From Gammaproteobacteria bacterium (GTDB lineage: Bacteria; Pseudomonadota; Gammaproteobacteria; Chromatiales; Chromatiaceae): a DNA stretch of 35,275 nt. This document shows positions 24,360-34,636 of the stretch, piece after piece (the first letter of the stretch is position 1; each line of letters opens with the position of its first letter). Under the pieces are notes generated by a model that was not told the origin of the DNA, did not search any database, and was given only the letters and a program-made list of their open reading frames with translations. The position numbers were made by a program, and so were the translations under genes. The stretch lies in the NCBI GenBank assembly GCA_024510845.1, contig JANEMA010000016.1:1-35275 (forward strand), written 5' to 3'.

Positions 24360-26896
24360 GAGCGCGACCTGCTCCCTCGGTGTACCGGATGACGCTGGGA
24401 GGTCACCTTCTTCGCGACTTTCCTGCCATTCTTCCTGGAAACATTCTTCCCGCCTGCCTTCTTCTCCTTCGTGCTCCGAGCACTGGCCTCCTCCACCGGC
24501 TGCCCCCAACCCGGCACCGCCGGACGCCAGACATCCCTGTCGGTGGCAGATGCCTTCTCCTCGGACCACTCCCCCCTTCTGGCACGCGAGGCTGCCTCCC
24601 CGCGTGGGGGCGCAGCATCCCGTGCCGGGCCTGCCCTGCGCTTTTCCCGGTCGCGATTCCGGCCACGACGGCGACTGCCTCGCCGTACTCCCTCATCCTC
24701 TTGCCCACGACCATCGGCGAGCACGAAATCAATCTTGCGCTCGTCCATGTTCACCGCGGCCACCTGGACACAAATCCGATCGCCCAGGCGATAGGCCTTG
24801 CCGCTGCGCTCACCGGTCAGACGGTGGCCGATGGGATCGAAGTGGAAGTAGTCGCGGTCCAGCGCGGTGATGTGCACCAGGCCGGTGACATAGATGTCGG
24901 CCAGCTCGACGAACAGACCGAAGCTGTTGACGCTGACGATCAGCCCCTCGAACACCTGCCCGACCTTGTCGAGCATGAACTCGCATTTGAGCGCATCGGC
25001 CGAGTCGCGCGAGGCCTCGTCGGCACGGCGCTCGTTGGCGGAACAGTGCTCGGCCATGATCTGCAACTGCGTGTGACTGTAGCTGAACTCGGCCGGCTTG
25101 CTGCCCGTGAGCAAGTGTCGGATGGCCCGGTGCACCATGAGGTCGGGATAGCGCCGGATCGGCGAGGTGAAGTGCGTGTAGGCATCGAGCGCCAAGCCGA
25201 AGTGGCCCTTGTTCTCGGCGGCGTAGACCGCCTGCATCATCGAGCGCAGCAGCACAGTCTGGATCAGGTGGTAGTCGGGCCGGTCCTTCGCCTGCTCGAG
25301 CAGCTCGGCATAATCCTTGACAGAGGGATGAGGCATGCCGCCAAGACGCAGGCCAAGCTCCGCCAGGAACTGTTGCAGGTCCTCGAGCTTCTCCTCGCTG
25401 GGCGGCTCGTGGTTGCGGAATATCGCCGGCATCCGTTTGCGCAACAGGTGCCGTGACGCCGCCACGTTGGCCGCCAGCATGCACTCCTCGATCATGCGAT
25501 GGGCATCGTGACGCTCCAGCGGGATCACCTCGGCCACCTTGCCGTTGTCGTCGAAACGGAACTTGGTCTCGACCGAATCGAAATCGATGGCGCCACGCCG
25601 CTCGCGCGCCGCATGCAGCACCTTGTAGAGGGCATGCAGATCACGAAGATGCGGCAACACATGCGCGAAGCGTTCACACAATTCGGGATCGCCGTGTTCA
25701 AGCATGTCGCGCACCTGATCATAGGTGAGCCGCGCATGCGAATTCATCACGCCCTCGAAAAAACGCGAACGGTACGTCTTGCCCTTGGCGTCGAAATACA
25801 TCTCGGCCACCATGCACAGGCGGTCGACATGCGGGTTGATCGAGCACAGACCGTTGGACAGCACCTCGGGCAACATGGGCACCACCCGGTCGGGGAAATA
25901 CACCGAAGTGGCTCGGTTGTAGGCCTCGCGGTCGAGCGGGCTGTCGGGCTGCACATAGGCCGAAACATCGGCAATGGCCACCAGCAGGCGCCAGCCCTTG
26001 GGCGTGGGCTGACAGTACACCGCGTCGTCGAAGTCGCGCGCGTCCTCGCCGTCGATGGTCACCAGCGGCGTCTTGCGCAGGTCCACCCGGCCCTGCTTGA
26101 CCGCTTCGGGCACCTCCTCGCCGAGATCGGCGATCTGCTCGAACACATCGGCCGGCCACTCGACCGGGATGTCGTGGGAACGGATGGCGACATCGGTCTC
26201 CATGCCCGGCGCCATGTGGTCGCCCAGCACCTCGACGATGTGGGCGATGGGTTGGCGCCACTCGGTGGGATGCTCGTCGATGGCCACGACGACCACCTGC
26301 CCGTCCGCTGCATCGCCAAGCTGATCGGGCGGCACCAGGATCTGCTGCGGGATGCGCTTGTTGTCCGGCAGCACGAAGGCCACGCCCTTCTCGATATGCA
26401 GACGGCCGACCAAGCTGGAGAAGGCGCGCTCGAGAACTTCGATGACAACCCCTTCCTTGCGCCCACGCCGGTCGGTACCCGAGACCTGGGCGACCACACG
26501 GTCGCCGTGCCAGACCTTGCGCATCTCCCGCGGCACGAGGAACAGATCGTCGCCACCATCGTCTGGCTTGAGAAAACCAAAGCCGTCGGGATGGCCGATC
26601 ACCCGTCCCGGAATCATGTCGGCATGGTTCACCCGACAATAGCCACCACGGCGGTTCCGGATCAGCTGTCCGTCGCGAATCATGGCGCGCAAGCGCCGGG
26701 AGAGGGCCTCACGCTGAGTGTCCTCCAGCAAACCGAGCGCCTCGGCCAGTTCGTCGAATGACAGGGGGCAGCCCAGTTCGTCGATGGTCGCCATGATGAA
26801 CTCACGGCTGGGGATGGGATTCTCGTATTTCTGCGCCTCGCGTGCGAAATTCGGGTCCTTGGCACGCTGCCGGTGTGATTTGTCTCTTCTACTCAC
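24356..26896 (-). CDS. rnr: Ribonuclease R
   Basis: This 846-residue 3'-5' exoribonuclease degrades structured RNA, including rRNA and stalled mRNA. In order it has an N-terminal winged-helix domain (about residues 25-85), two cold-shock OB domains (about 95-245), the RNB catalytic domain with EDARDFDDAVYC (metal-binding Asp cluster, about residue 285), and an S1 domain (about 650-735). The tail is long, basic and low-complexity and runs to the end. The tail is richer in Arg, Lys and Gly than the rest, as is usual. The start is a GTG at 26896 with AAGG ten bases before it. A fossil transposon end lies about 40 bases upstream of it, so the promoter may have been altered. Confidence 0.95.
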   Translation of the reverse strand: MSRRDKSHRQRAKDPNFAREAQKYENPIPSREFIMATIDELGCPLSFDELAEALGLLEDTQREALSRRLRAMIRDGQLIRNRRGGYCRVNHADMIPGRVIGHPDGFGFLKPDDGGDDLFLVPREMRKVWHGDRVVAQVSGTDRRGRKEGVVIEVLERAFSSLVGRLHIEKGVAFVLPDNKRIPQQILVPPDQLGDAADGQVVVVAIDEHPTEWRQPIAHIVEVLGDHMAPGMETDVAIRSHDIPVEWPADVFEQIADLGEEVPEAVKQGRVDLRKTPLVTIDGEDARDFDDAVYCQPTPKGWRLLVAIADVSAYVQPDSPLDREAYNRATSVYFPDRVVPMLPEVLSNGLCSINPHVDRLCMVAEMYFDAKGKTYRSRFFEGVMNSHARLTYDQVRDMLEHGDPELCERFAHVLPHLRDLHALYKVLHAARERRGAIDFDSVETKFRFDDNGKVAEVIPLERHDAHRMIEECMLAANVAASRHLLRKRMPAIFRNHEPPSEEKLEDLQQFLAELGLRLGGMPHPSVKDYAELLEQAKDRPDYHLIQTVLLRSMMQAVYAAENKGHFGLALDAYTHFTSPIRRYPDLMVHRAIRHLLTGSKPAEFSYSHTQLQIMAEHCSANERRADEASRDSADALKCEFMLDKVGQVFEGLIVSVNSFGLFVELADIYVTGLVHITALDRDYFHFDPIGHRLTGERSGKAYRLGDRICVQVAAVNMDERKIDFVLADGRGQEDEGVRRGSRRRGRNRDREKRRAGPARDAAPPRGEAASRARRGEWSEEKASATDRDVWRPAVPGWGQPVEEASARSTKEKKAGGKNVSRKNGRKVAKKVTSQRHPVHRGSRSRS

Positions 26897-26938
26897 TCAA
26901 TCGTTGCCTTGATCTGGAATCATGCCGCCATTGTACGT

Positions 26939-27940
26939 GTTAACAACAGATAGAACCGTCCGGTTTTGCGGCATATGCAAGGTGCCCGCATTGATTTCAG
27001 TGTCGATCCGGCATGACAGTGGACATTGGCCGATGCCTGATCGGGAAATATCGAGAGGCTCGAAGAGTGGGCCTTCGGGGTGACTGACCCATCTTTCGGG
27101 TCTGTGAAAAAGCACCAAGGAACGATCGAGATAACGATGCACCCACCCTTGGTGAACCTCTGATGAATGGTGTTTTTTCCAACCGACAAGCCAACCGGAT
27201 GATTTTTTGCAAACCCCGACGAATGGCTCGATGAAAACCGCCCCTGAAATCGCCCAAAAGGGGCTTTCCGGCAGTTTTTCACTTCTACCAAGGCCATCGA
27301 CCAATGGGCACACTGAATCCTGTGAGCGCAAGCAGTCGTCGTCGGACCCTGTAGACTCGCCAGGGCAAACCGGGGCGTCAGCGTCTGGCTGTTCTTGAAT
27401 AAACCCCGGTAACGAACCTTCCGGAAGTTGAACTGCCGCTTGACGCCCCGGAAGGGAAACTCACCAATGGCCCGCAGGCTGGACAAGCAACGGTTGATTG
27501 CCCGCTTCCATTCCGGCAGTTCTCCTCTTGCTGCGCTTCATCAGACGCGCATCGGTCAGGCCAAGTTGCTTCATGGGATCATGCTTGCGGTTCCGGCCAG
27601 GTGGATGGGGAGGTTTTCGCATGAGCAGGGAAGTTTTCAGAGACTCCTTGGAGTTGACATGATGGCGTCGACAGCGACCGGCAGGAATCTGAGGCCTGAA
27701 TCCACCGAAGACGATGCCGTTGGCCTTGTTGACGATGCGCTCATAGCTGTGCGCAGAAAATGTCGTCCAACCTGATCCCGAAAAGGGGACGAAGGCCGAG
27801 CCTTCGACGACGGGCACAACGAAAATTCCCGATTGAAGGCCGGCAGACAGCATTCCCGAAGGTAACAGTTGGCCTCTTCGAATCGCATTTTTCGGTTCTC
27901 CTGTAGCCGTTCTGTCCGGTTCCTGGGCACCTCCCAGGTG
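26939..27940 (-). mobile_element. Fossil integrase-type transposon end (copy 2), split by an IS5-type insertion
   Basis: Read on the minus strand, 27940-27652 encodes pieces such as NRTERLQENRKMRFEEANCY, LPAFNREFSL and GIVFGGFRPQIPAGRCRRHH. After a 500-base interruption, 27146-26939 continues with VHRYLDRSLVLFHRPER and the element's terminal repeats. Joining the two parts at the direct repeat CCTTGG (27147-27152 and 27646-27651) restores alignment with copy 1 at 4890-5193. The text resembles the C-terminal third of integrase-core transposases (ISNCY or IS481-like). Several frameshifts show it is dead. Family assignment is inference. Confidence 0.65.
27153..27645 (-). mobile_element. Internally deleted IS5-type element nested in the fossil transposon
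   Basis: The 493-base insert is flanked by CCTTGG direct repeats, and both ends share CTCTGA near the tip. On the minus strand, KQLGLTDARLMKRSKRRT resembles the start of IS5-family transposases. After a stop, FPFRGVKRQFNFRKVRYRGL followed by FKNSQTLTPRFALASL is a clear match to the conserved C-terminus (normally VIKRQFG..KVRYRGLAKN...LFALSNL). About 250 residues between them, including the DDE core, are missing. The element cannot encode an active transposase. Confidence 0.7.
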
Positions 27941-28010
27941 ACCAGGAATCCGGATAAATCACCTGCTACCTGTCCGGGTGGTCTAGTTGCACCAATGGAG
28001 CCTTGTGTCG

Positions 28011-28039
28011 TTGACAAGGTTGGTCTTCCGCTGTAGATT
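28011..28039 (+). promoter_or_regulatory. Sigma70 promoter of tRNA-Leu(CAG)
   Basis: TTGACA (28011-28016) and TAGATT (28034-28039) are separated by exactly 17 bases, 20 bases before the mature tRNA start. A GCGCC discriminator follows the -10. Confidence 0.85.
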
Positions 28040-28059
28040 ACGCGCCCTCAGCTACTCAT

Positions 28060-28146
28060 GCCTGGGTGGTGAAATTGGTAGACACGCTAGCTTCAGGTGC
28101 TAGTGGGGGTAACCCCGTGGAGGTTCAAGTCCTCTCCCAGGCACCA
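28060..28146 (+). tRNA. tRNA-Leu (CAG)
   Basis: This 87-base class-II tRNA has acceptor stem GCCTGGG paired with CCCAGGC, encoded CCA, anticodon stem-loop CTAGCTTCAGGTGCTAG (anticodon CAG) and a long variable arm. It has its own promoter and lies between the transposon fossil and the TRAP transporter. Confidence 0.96.
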
Positions 28147-28195
28147 CAATTTCACGGTTGAGCAGCCGTCCTTACTTCGCAACCGGCATTGATTG

Positions 28196-28221
28196 GCAAG
28201 GCCTCCCTCGGGAGGCCTTGC
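28196..28221. terminator. Long GC-rich hairpin between tRNA-Leu(CAG) and the TRAP operon
   Basis: A perfect 12-base inverted repeat (28196-28207 with 28210-28221) lies between convergent transcripts. It has no T-run on either side, so it may end transcription poorly or mark a 3' end in another way. Confidence 0.45.
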
Positions 28222-28307
28222 GCCTGTGGCGTCCATGGAAATCGGCAGATACGCAGCAGCCAGCGGAGCCACACGTACCCTCTGACTCCGGATCGGCACA
28301 ACGAGCC

Positions 28308-28577
28308 TCAGGTTGTACAGACAGGCCTTCCTCCCGACCGCAACAACAGTACCGGACAGGGCGCACGTTCGGCCACCTTACTGTGCGCAGGAACCGGCCA
28401 GCACACTCTCGGCCCAGTCCTTGTCGCAAGGTGGCACGATCACCTGAGCCACTGCTTCCTCCGTGGCCACGCGAAGAATACGCTTCCAATGTGTCCCTGC
28501 TCGACCTCACGCTACGCCTTCTGCTCGGTATCCGGTGGAAAGTAGCTGGCCACGATCGCCATGCCAAATCCGGGCAT
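28308..28577 (-). pseudogene. Decayed universal stress protein (uspA-type) downstream of the TRAP permease
   Basis: Immediately overlapping the permease stop, the minus strand encodes MPGFGMAIVASYFPPDTEQK, then a stop, then in another frame THWKRILRVATEEAVAQVIV, and in a third frame KVAERAPCPVLLLR. These match, in order, the middle, the ILRVAxEE helix and the terminal APCPVLVVR strand of UspA proteins. The first ~45 residues and the nucleotide-binding GxxG/S segment are lost, and there are at least two frameshifts. TRAP transporter operons often end in a uspA gene that regulates uptake, which explains its position. The identification comes from order and motif match. Confidence 0.65.
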
Positions 28578-31168
28578 CATGATATGGCCGTCGCCGGCAC
28601 TTTCCGGCGGGCACGTGCCTTCTGCAGGAAGGTGATCAACCCCAATGACAGCAGGGCGGGCACGAACATCCACTGCTTTGCCGGCCGGCCCGTCGGCACC
28701 TGTACGTTGACAATCTCCTGATCGAAATCCAGACCGGTCTTCTCGGCGGGGCTGCCGAAGACCACATTGTCGATCAGCATCTTGCCATCTTTCTCATGCA
28801 GATCCATACCGGACGCCAGCAGACGTTCCTTACCGTCCTGCCCCTCGCCGAGTGGCAGGATCACCGTCTTGCGGAAGGCCTTGCCGCTGTCCTTCTCACC
28901 CGCTACCGTCAGGCGCAGGCGGCTGCCGGGCGGTTGCGCGGCGGCCAGCTGCACGACTTCACTGCCCGGATGCTCGTCGAATGGCGGATAGATCTGGTCC
29001 CACCAGAAACCCGGGCGGAACAGGGTGAAGGTGATCAGCAACAGCACCGATGTCTCCCACAGGCGGTTGCGGGTAAGGAACCATCCCTGGGTGGCTGCTG
29101 CAAACGTCAACATGCCAATCACCGCTCCCAGGATCACCACCACCATGTGTATCGGGTCTTCCACACCGATCATCAGCAACTCGGTATTGAAGATGAACAT
29201 GAACGGCAGGATGGCGGTGCGGATGTCATAAGTGAATCCCTGGATGCCGGTGCGGATGGGATCACCCTGCGAAATGGCTGCCGCAGCAAAGGCCGCCAGT
29301 CCCACTGGCGGCGTGTCGTCGGCGAGGATGCCGAAATAGAACACGAAAAGGTGCACCGCCACCAGCGGCACGATCAATCCCTGCTCCGCACCCAGGGTGA
29401 CGATCACCGGGGCCATCAGGGTAGAGACCACGATGTAGTTGGCGGTGGTCGGCAGACCCATGCCCAGGATCAGACTGATCATTGCGGTGAACAGCAGGAT
29501 CAGCGGCAGATTGCCACCGGAGATGAACTCCACGAACTCGGTCATCACCAAGCCGATGCCAGTGAGTGTCACCGTGCCCACCACGATGCCGGCCGCCGCA
29601 GTCGCCACGCCGATACCGATCATGTTGCGCGCGCCTTCCGACAGGCCGTGCAGCAGATCATCGAAGCCGTCACGCAGGGTATGGCCCTGCCCGGTCCGGC
29701 CACGGAAGAAGGCCTTGATCGGGCGCTGGGTGAGCAGCACAAACATCATGAACACCGTAGCCCAGAAGGCCGACAGACCGGGCGACAGCCGCTCCACGGT
29801 AAGCGACCAGATCAATACCACCACCGGCAGCAGGAAGTAGTAGCCGGCGGTGGCCGTCTCCTTCAGATCGGGCAGTTCGGTGATCTCGTGGCTGGTGTCC
29901 AGTTCGGGCACGGTACAGGCCAGCTTGACCAGGCCGATGTAGGCGGCCACCAGCAGCGCCGAAGCCACCCAGGGCGTGGCCCCGCCAGCCACGGTCTTGA
30001 TCCAGCCCAGACCATGGTAGACCACGGCGGTGAGCACCATGAGCACCAGGACCGTGAACAGGAAGTTGATCAATGTGCACAGCAAATTGCTGGGCTTGCG
30101 ACGCGGCAAACCCTTGAGGCCCAGCTTGCAGGCCTCGAGGTGCACGATGTAGACCAGCGCGATGTAGGAGATCAGCGCCGGCAGGAAGGCATGCTTGATG
30201 ACCTCAATGTAGGAAATCCCGACATACTCCACCATCAGGAAGGCCGCTGCGCCCATGATGGGTGGAGTAAGCTGGCCATTGGTGGACGAAGCCACCTCGA
30301 CCGCGCCCGCCTTCTCGGCACTGAACCCCACGCGGCGCATCAAGGGAATGGTGAACGTACCAGTAGTGACCACGTTGGCAATCGACGAACCCGATACCAT
30401 GCCGGTCAGCGCCGAAGACACCACTGCCGCCTTGGCAGGTCCGCCTCGCATGTGCCCCATGACCGCAAAAGCGACACGAATGAAATAGTTTCCCGCACCG
30501 GCACGCTCGAGAAGCGAACCGAACAACACGAACATGAACACCATGCTGGTCGAGACCCCCAGCGCGATGCCGAACACACCCTCGGTGGACAACCAGTAAT
30601 GCTCCATGCCCTTGGTGAGACTAGCCCCCTTGTGCGCGATCACGTCAGGCATCCAGGGACCACCAAAGGCATAGAGCATGAACACGCCGGCGACCACCAT
30701 CAGTGTAGGCCCCAGGGCACGGCGCGTGGCCTCGAGCAATACCACCATACCGGTCACCGCCACCACCACGTCCAGGGTGGTCGGGTTGCCCGGACGGTCG
30801 GCCAGCCCGGTATAGAAGATGTACAGGTAGGCAGCACAGAAGGCACCGACCAGACCTGCGATCCAGTCCGGCACGGGAATACGGTCACGCGGCGAGGAAC
30901 GGAAGGTGGGACAGGCAATGAACGCCAGGAGGATAGAAAATGCCAAGTGGATGGCACGGGCTTCGGTGTCGTTCAAAATGAAGAAATTCAGGGTAAACGG
31001 CAGTGGCGACGAATACCATAGCTGGAACAGTGACCAGACCAGCGGTATGCCGAACAGTAGCGCCTTGGACAGCTTTCCCTTGGGTACCCGTGCCCCGGTG
31101 TCAGCCTCGGCGATGATCGTCTCGGCAGATTGAAGATCGGACACCGCCTGCTTGTCCTCCTGAACCAT
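28577..31168 (-). CDS. TRAP transporter fused permease (DctQM-type, TAXI system)
   Basis: This 863-residue inner-membrane protein fuses the small (Q) and large (M) TRAP subunits and drives Na+-coupled solute uptake with a TAXI-type binding protein. After ~30 polar residues, four or more spans form the Q-like part (to about residue 160). The M domain has the conserved GMVSGSSIANVVTTGTFTIP and TNGQLTPPIMGAAAFLM segments. NYIVVSTLMAPVIVTLG and DDTPPVGLAAFAAAAIS follow toward the C-terminus. A ~150-residue soluble tail with a PDZ-like KTGLDFDQEIVNVQVPTGRP stretch and a last membrane helix follow. GAGGGA precedes the ATG. The substrate is not deducible. Confidence 0.9.
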   Translation of the reverse strand: MVQEDKQAVSDLQSAETIIAEADTGARVPKGKLSKALLFGIPLVWSLFQLWYSSPLPFTLNFFILNDTEARAIHLAFSILLAFIACPTFRSSPRDRIPVPDWIAGLVGAFCAAYLYIFYTGLADRPGNPTTLDVVVAVTGMVVLLEATRRALGPTLMVVAGVFMLYAFGGPWMPDVIAHKGASLTKGMEHYWLSTEGVFGIALGVSTSMVFMFVLFGSLLERAGAGNYFIRVAFAVMGHMRGGPAKAAVVSSALTGMVSGSSIANVVTTGTFTIPLMRRVGFSAEKAGAVEVASSTNGQLTPPIMGAAAFLMVEYVGISYIEVIKHAFLPALISYIALVYIVHLEACKLGLKGLPRRKPSNLLCTLINFLFTVLVLMVLTAVVYHGLGWIKTVAGGATPWVASALLVAAYIGLVKLACTVPELDTSHEITELPDLKETATAGYYFLLPVVVLIWSLTVERLSPGLSAFWATVFMMFVLLTQRPIKAFFRGRTGQGHTLRDGFDDLLHGLSEGARNMIGIGVATAAAGIVVGTVTLTGIGLVMTEFVEFISGGNLPLILLFTAMISLILGMGLPTTANYIVVSTLMAPVIVTLGAEQGLIVPLVAVHLFVFYFGILADDTPPVGLAAFAAAAISQGDPIRTGIQGFTYDIRTAILPFMFIFNTELLMIGVEDPIHMVVVILGAVIGMLTFAAATQGWFLTRNRLWETSVLLLITFTLFRPGFWWDQIYPPFDEHPGSEVVQLAAAQPPGSRLRLTVAGEKDSGKAFRKTVILPLGEGQDGKERLLASGMDLHEKDGKMLIDNVVFGSPAEKTGLDFDQEIVNVQVPTGRPAKQWMFVPALLSLGLITFLQKARARRKVPATAIS

Positions 31169-31226
31169 GGACGGTTCCCTCTTCGTTGAGAACAGTCTCG
31201 TGTGTGAGGGTCTTTGCTTGTCGCCG

Positions 31227-31258
31227 AAAAAATGAACCAGGGCTCGACGCCCCGGTTC
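31227..31258 (-). terminator. Attenuator-like hairpin between the binding protein and permease genes
   Basis: A 10-base stem with one mismatch (31234-31243 with 31249-31258) and a 5-base loop is followed by six T residues on the minus strand. It begins about ten bases after the binding-protein stop. It probably cuts most transcripts so that the binding protein is made in excess over the permease. Confidence 0.8.
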
Positions 31259-31267
31259 GTCAGGCGA

Positions 31268-32251
31268 TCACATCAGACCAGCTTCCTTGTAGTACTTGAC
31301 CGCACCCGGATGCAGCGGGGCGGACAGGCCATCCTTGATCATCTCTTCCTTCTTCAGGTTGTTGAAGGCAGGATGCAGCTTGCGGAAGGTGTCGAAGTTC
31401 TCGAACACCGCCTTCACCAGGTTGTAAATGACTTCGTCAGGCACCCTGGCCGAGGTCACCAGGGTGGCGCCCACGCCGAAGGTCTTTACATCATTGGGGT
31501 TGCCACGATACATGCCGCCCGGAATGGTGGCCTTGCGGTAGTAGTCGTGCTCCGCGACCAGCTTGTCGATCGCCAGGCCGGTGACATTCACCAGCACCGC
31601 ATCACAGGAAGTGGTTGCCTCCTTGATAGACCCGGAAGGATGACCAACGGTGAACACCATGGCATCGATCTTGTTGTCGCACAGCGCCTTGGACTGCTCG
31701 GAAGATTTCAGCTCGGAAACCAGCCTGAAGTCCTTCATGGTCCAGCCCTTGGCCTCCATCACCACCTCCATGGTGCCACGCTGACCAGAACCGGGATTAC
31801 CCACATTGACGCGCTTGCCCTTCATATCGTCGAAGTCCTTGATGCCGGCATCGGCGCGCGCCACCACGGTGAATGGCTCGGGATGAATGGAGAACACCGC
31901 ACGCAGGTCCTTGTTGGGGCCGGCACCCTCGAACTTGCTGGTACCGTGACAGGCGTGATACTGCCAGTCGGACTGGGCCACGCCAAGATCCAGCTCGCCG
32001 TTGCGAATGGCATTCAGATTGTAGATCGAGCCACCGGTACTCTCCACCGAGCAGCGGATGCCATGTTGCTTGCGCGTCTTGTTGAGCAAGCGGCAGATGG
32101 CACCGCCAGTCGGATAATACACACCGGTCACGCCCCCGGTTCCAATGGTGACGAAGCGCTGCCCGGCAGCCTGTGCGGTACCCAGCAGACCCACGCCCAA
32201 GGCAAGCCCGGCCTTCAGCAGCAGACTGCCCATACGTTTCTTGTCGAACAT
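31268..32251 (-). CDS. TAXI-family TRAP transporter solute-binding protein
   Basis: This 327-residue secreted periplasmic protein has an N-terminal signal peptide (basic MFDKKR, then a hydrophobic core and a likely cleavage after AQA near residue 28). The mature part begins with [20 protein letters not shown], the hallmark of the TAXI (TAM-x-like immunogenic) family. [16 protein letters not shown] and [20 protein letters not shown] are further family segments that line the ligand cleft. Ligands of this family are often glutamate or other dicarboxylates, but the residues seen do not tell which. AAGGGG lies seven bases before the ATG. The fused permease follows after 99 bases and a hairpin. Confidence 0.93.
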   Translation of the reverse strand: MFDKKRMGSLLLKAGLALGVGLLGTAQAAGQRFVTIGTGGVTGVYYPTGGAICRLLNKTRKQHGIRCSVESTGGSIYNLNAIRNGELDLGVAQSDWQYHACHGTSKFEGAGPNKDLRAVFSIHPEPFTVVARADAGIKDFDDMKGKRVNVGNPGSGQRGTMEVVMEAKGWTMKDFRLVSELKSSEQSKALCDNKIDAMVFTVGHPSGSIKEATTSCDAVLVNVTGLAIDKLVAEHDYYRKATIPGGMYRGNPNDVKTFGVGATLVTSARVPDEVIYNLVKAVFENFDTFRKLHPAFNNLKKEEMIKDGLSAPLHPGAVKYYKEAGLM

Positions 32252-32337
32252 TATCGAACCCCTTGGCAGGTTGTTTTGTTGGAGAATGCCCTCCGAGGTT
32301 GCGCCCGGGAGGGCAACTGCGGACAGCAGGTTATCGA

Positions 32338-32367
32338 AAGATAGCGCCTAACCAGAGTTCATGCCAA
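32338..32367 (-). promoter_or_regulatory. Probable sigma70 promoter of the TRAP operon
   Basis: TTGGCA (32362-32367) and TATCTT (32338-32343) on the minus strand are 18 bases apart, about 90 bases before the binding-protein start. No GG-N10-GC sigma54 signature was found. The rest of 32368-32566 holds nothing I can identify. Confidence 0.5.
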
Positions 32368-32566
32368 CACGAAGGGACTGGCCAGCGCCACATGAACCTA
32401 TCACAACCGCAAGACAGGCCTCACTCGGCCAACACCACGACCTTGACCCGGCAAAGGCCGATCTGCCTTGGTCCTGTCAGGTCTCATATCATTCCATTCC
32501 CAGAAGCTGAGAACGGTTATTCCTGGCCCGTGAACAGATTGACCTGTTCCTGGAAGACAGGTAGGG

Positions 32567-33990
<1,424 letters not shown>

Positions 33991-34010
33991 CGAGCGGGTG
34001 TGAGGAGAAT

Positions 34011-34038
34011 AAAAAAGCCCGGCACATCCGGCCGGGCT
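34011..34038 (-). terminator. Intrinsic terminator of tRNA-Asn
   Basis: An 8-pair GC-rich stem (34016-34023 with 34031-34038) with a 7-base loop is followed by six T residues on the minus strand, eight bases after the tRNA end. Confidence 0.9.
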
Positions 34039-34045
34039 CCATGTA

Positions 34046-34120
34046 TGGCTCCCCCGGTTGGATTCGAACCAACGACCAACGGATTAACAGTCCGCTGCGC
34101 TACCGCTGCGCCACAGGGGA
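34046..34120 (-). tRNA. tRNA-Asn (GUU)
   Basis: This is a 75-base cloverleaf with encoded CCA (the GCCA end includes the discriminator G). The acceptor begins TCCCCTG, the anticodon loop reads CTGTTAA (anticodon GTT), and the T-loop is GGTTCGAATCC. It has its own promoter and terminator. Confidence 0.96.
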
Positions 34121-34137
34121 GTGACTTGAGGCGGCAG

Positions 34138-34166
34138 ATGTTACTTAGCGATAGGTGGGCGGTCAA
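34138..34166 (-). promoter_or_regulatory. Sigma70 promoter of tRNA-Asn
   Basis: On the minus strand TTGACC (34161-34166) and TAACAT (34138-34143) are 17 bases apart. The -10 lies 17 bases before the mature tRNA. Confidence 0.75.
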
Positions 34167-34345
34167 GACCCTGTCTTGGTTCAATACATCTGAGACACCG
34201 AGACGACAGGGACCTCATACCCGGCATCCCGAAGATACTCGGCAGGCGCCCTCCATATTCAACGCACTCTCCACACACTTTCTCGTTTTTTTCAATGCCT
34301 TATATTTCGAATCAGAAAAATTCTGAAGGCATCAGGGAAGCATGG

Positions 34346-34373
34346 TTGACAAGTGTGCCAATGCCGCTAGAAT
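34346..34373 (+). promoter_or_regulatory. Sigma70 promoter of tRNA-Arg(ACG)
   Basis: TTGACA (34346-34351) and TAGAAT (34368-34373) are 16 bases apart, 17 bases before the mature tRNA start. Confidence 0.85.
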
Positions 34374-34390
34374 TCACGCCTCTGAATCAA

Positions 34391-34467
34391 GCGCCCGTAG
34401 CTCAGCTGGATAGAGTACCTGGCTACGAACCAGGTGGTCGGAGGTTCGAATCCTTCCGGGCGCGCCA
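34391..34467 (+). tRNA. tRNA-Arg (ACG)
   Basis: This 77-base cloverleaf has encoded CCA, acceptor GCGCCCG and anticodon loop CTACGAA (anticodon ACG). The A34 is the substrate of TadA, whose gene lies about 800 bases upstream on the same strand. The T-loop GGTTCGAATCC is canonical. Confidence 0.97.
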
Positions 34468-34487
34468 TCTCGAGCTCAATGAAGATC

Positions 34488-34520
34488 AAGCGGTTACGAC
34501 TACGTCGGGATCGCTTTTTT
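34488..34520 (+). terminator. Intrinsic terminator of tRNA-Arg(ACG)
   Basis: An imperfect stem (AAGCG/CGCTT outside, CGAC/GTCG inside, with a partly paired middle) is followed by six T residues ending at 34520. It lies 20 bases after the tRNA end. Confidence 0.75.
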
Positions 34521-34636
34521 CTTGCCAGATTTTCCGGATGTGCTGGACTTGTACTGACCATCCGGATTTCCGGGAGACCGTCCGCCTACTCCGCCAGATA
34601 CTCGACCAGCACAATGAGCATATCAGCGGACTATTT

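Noticed and set aside
28796-31021. A 741-codon plus-strand open frame rich in His, Gln and Arg
   Set aside because: It is the reverse strand of the TRAP permease, whose hydrophobic codons read as His and Gln on the other strand.
32252-32400. A sigma54 promoter upstream of the TRAP binding protein
   Set aside because: TGGCAT-like text is present, but the required GG-N10-GC spacing is not.
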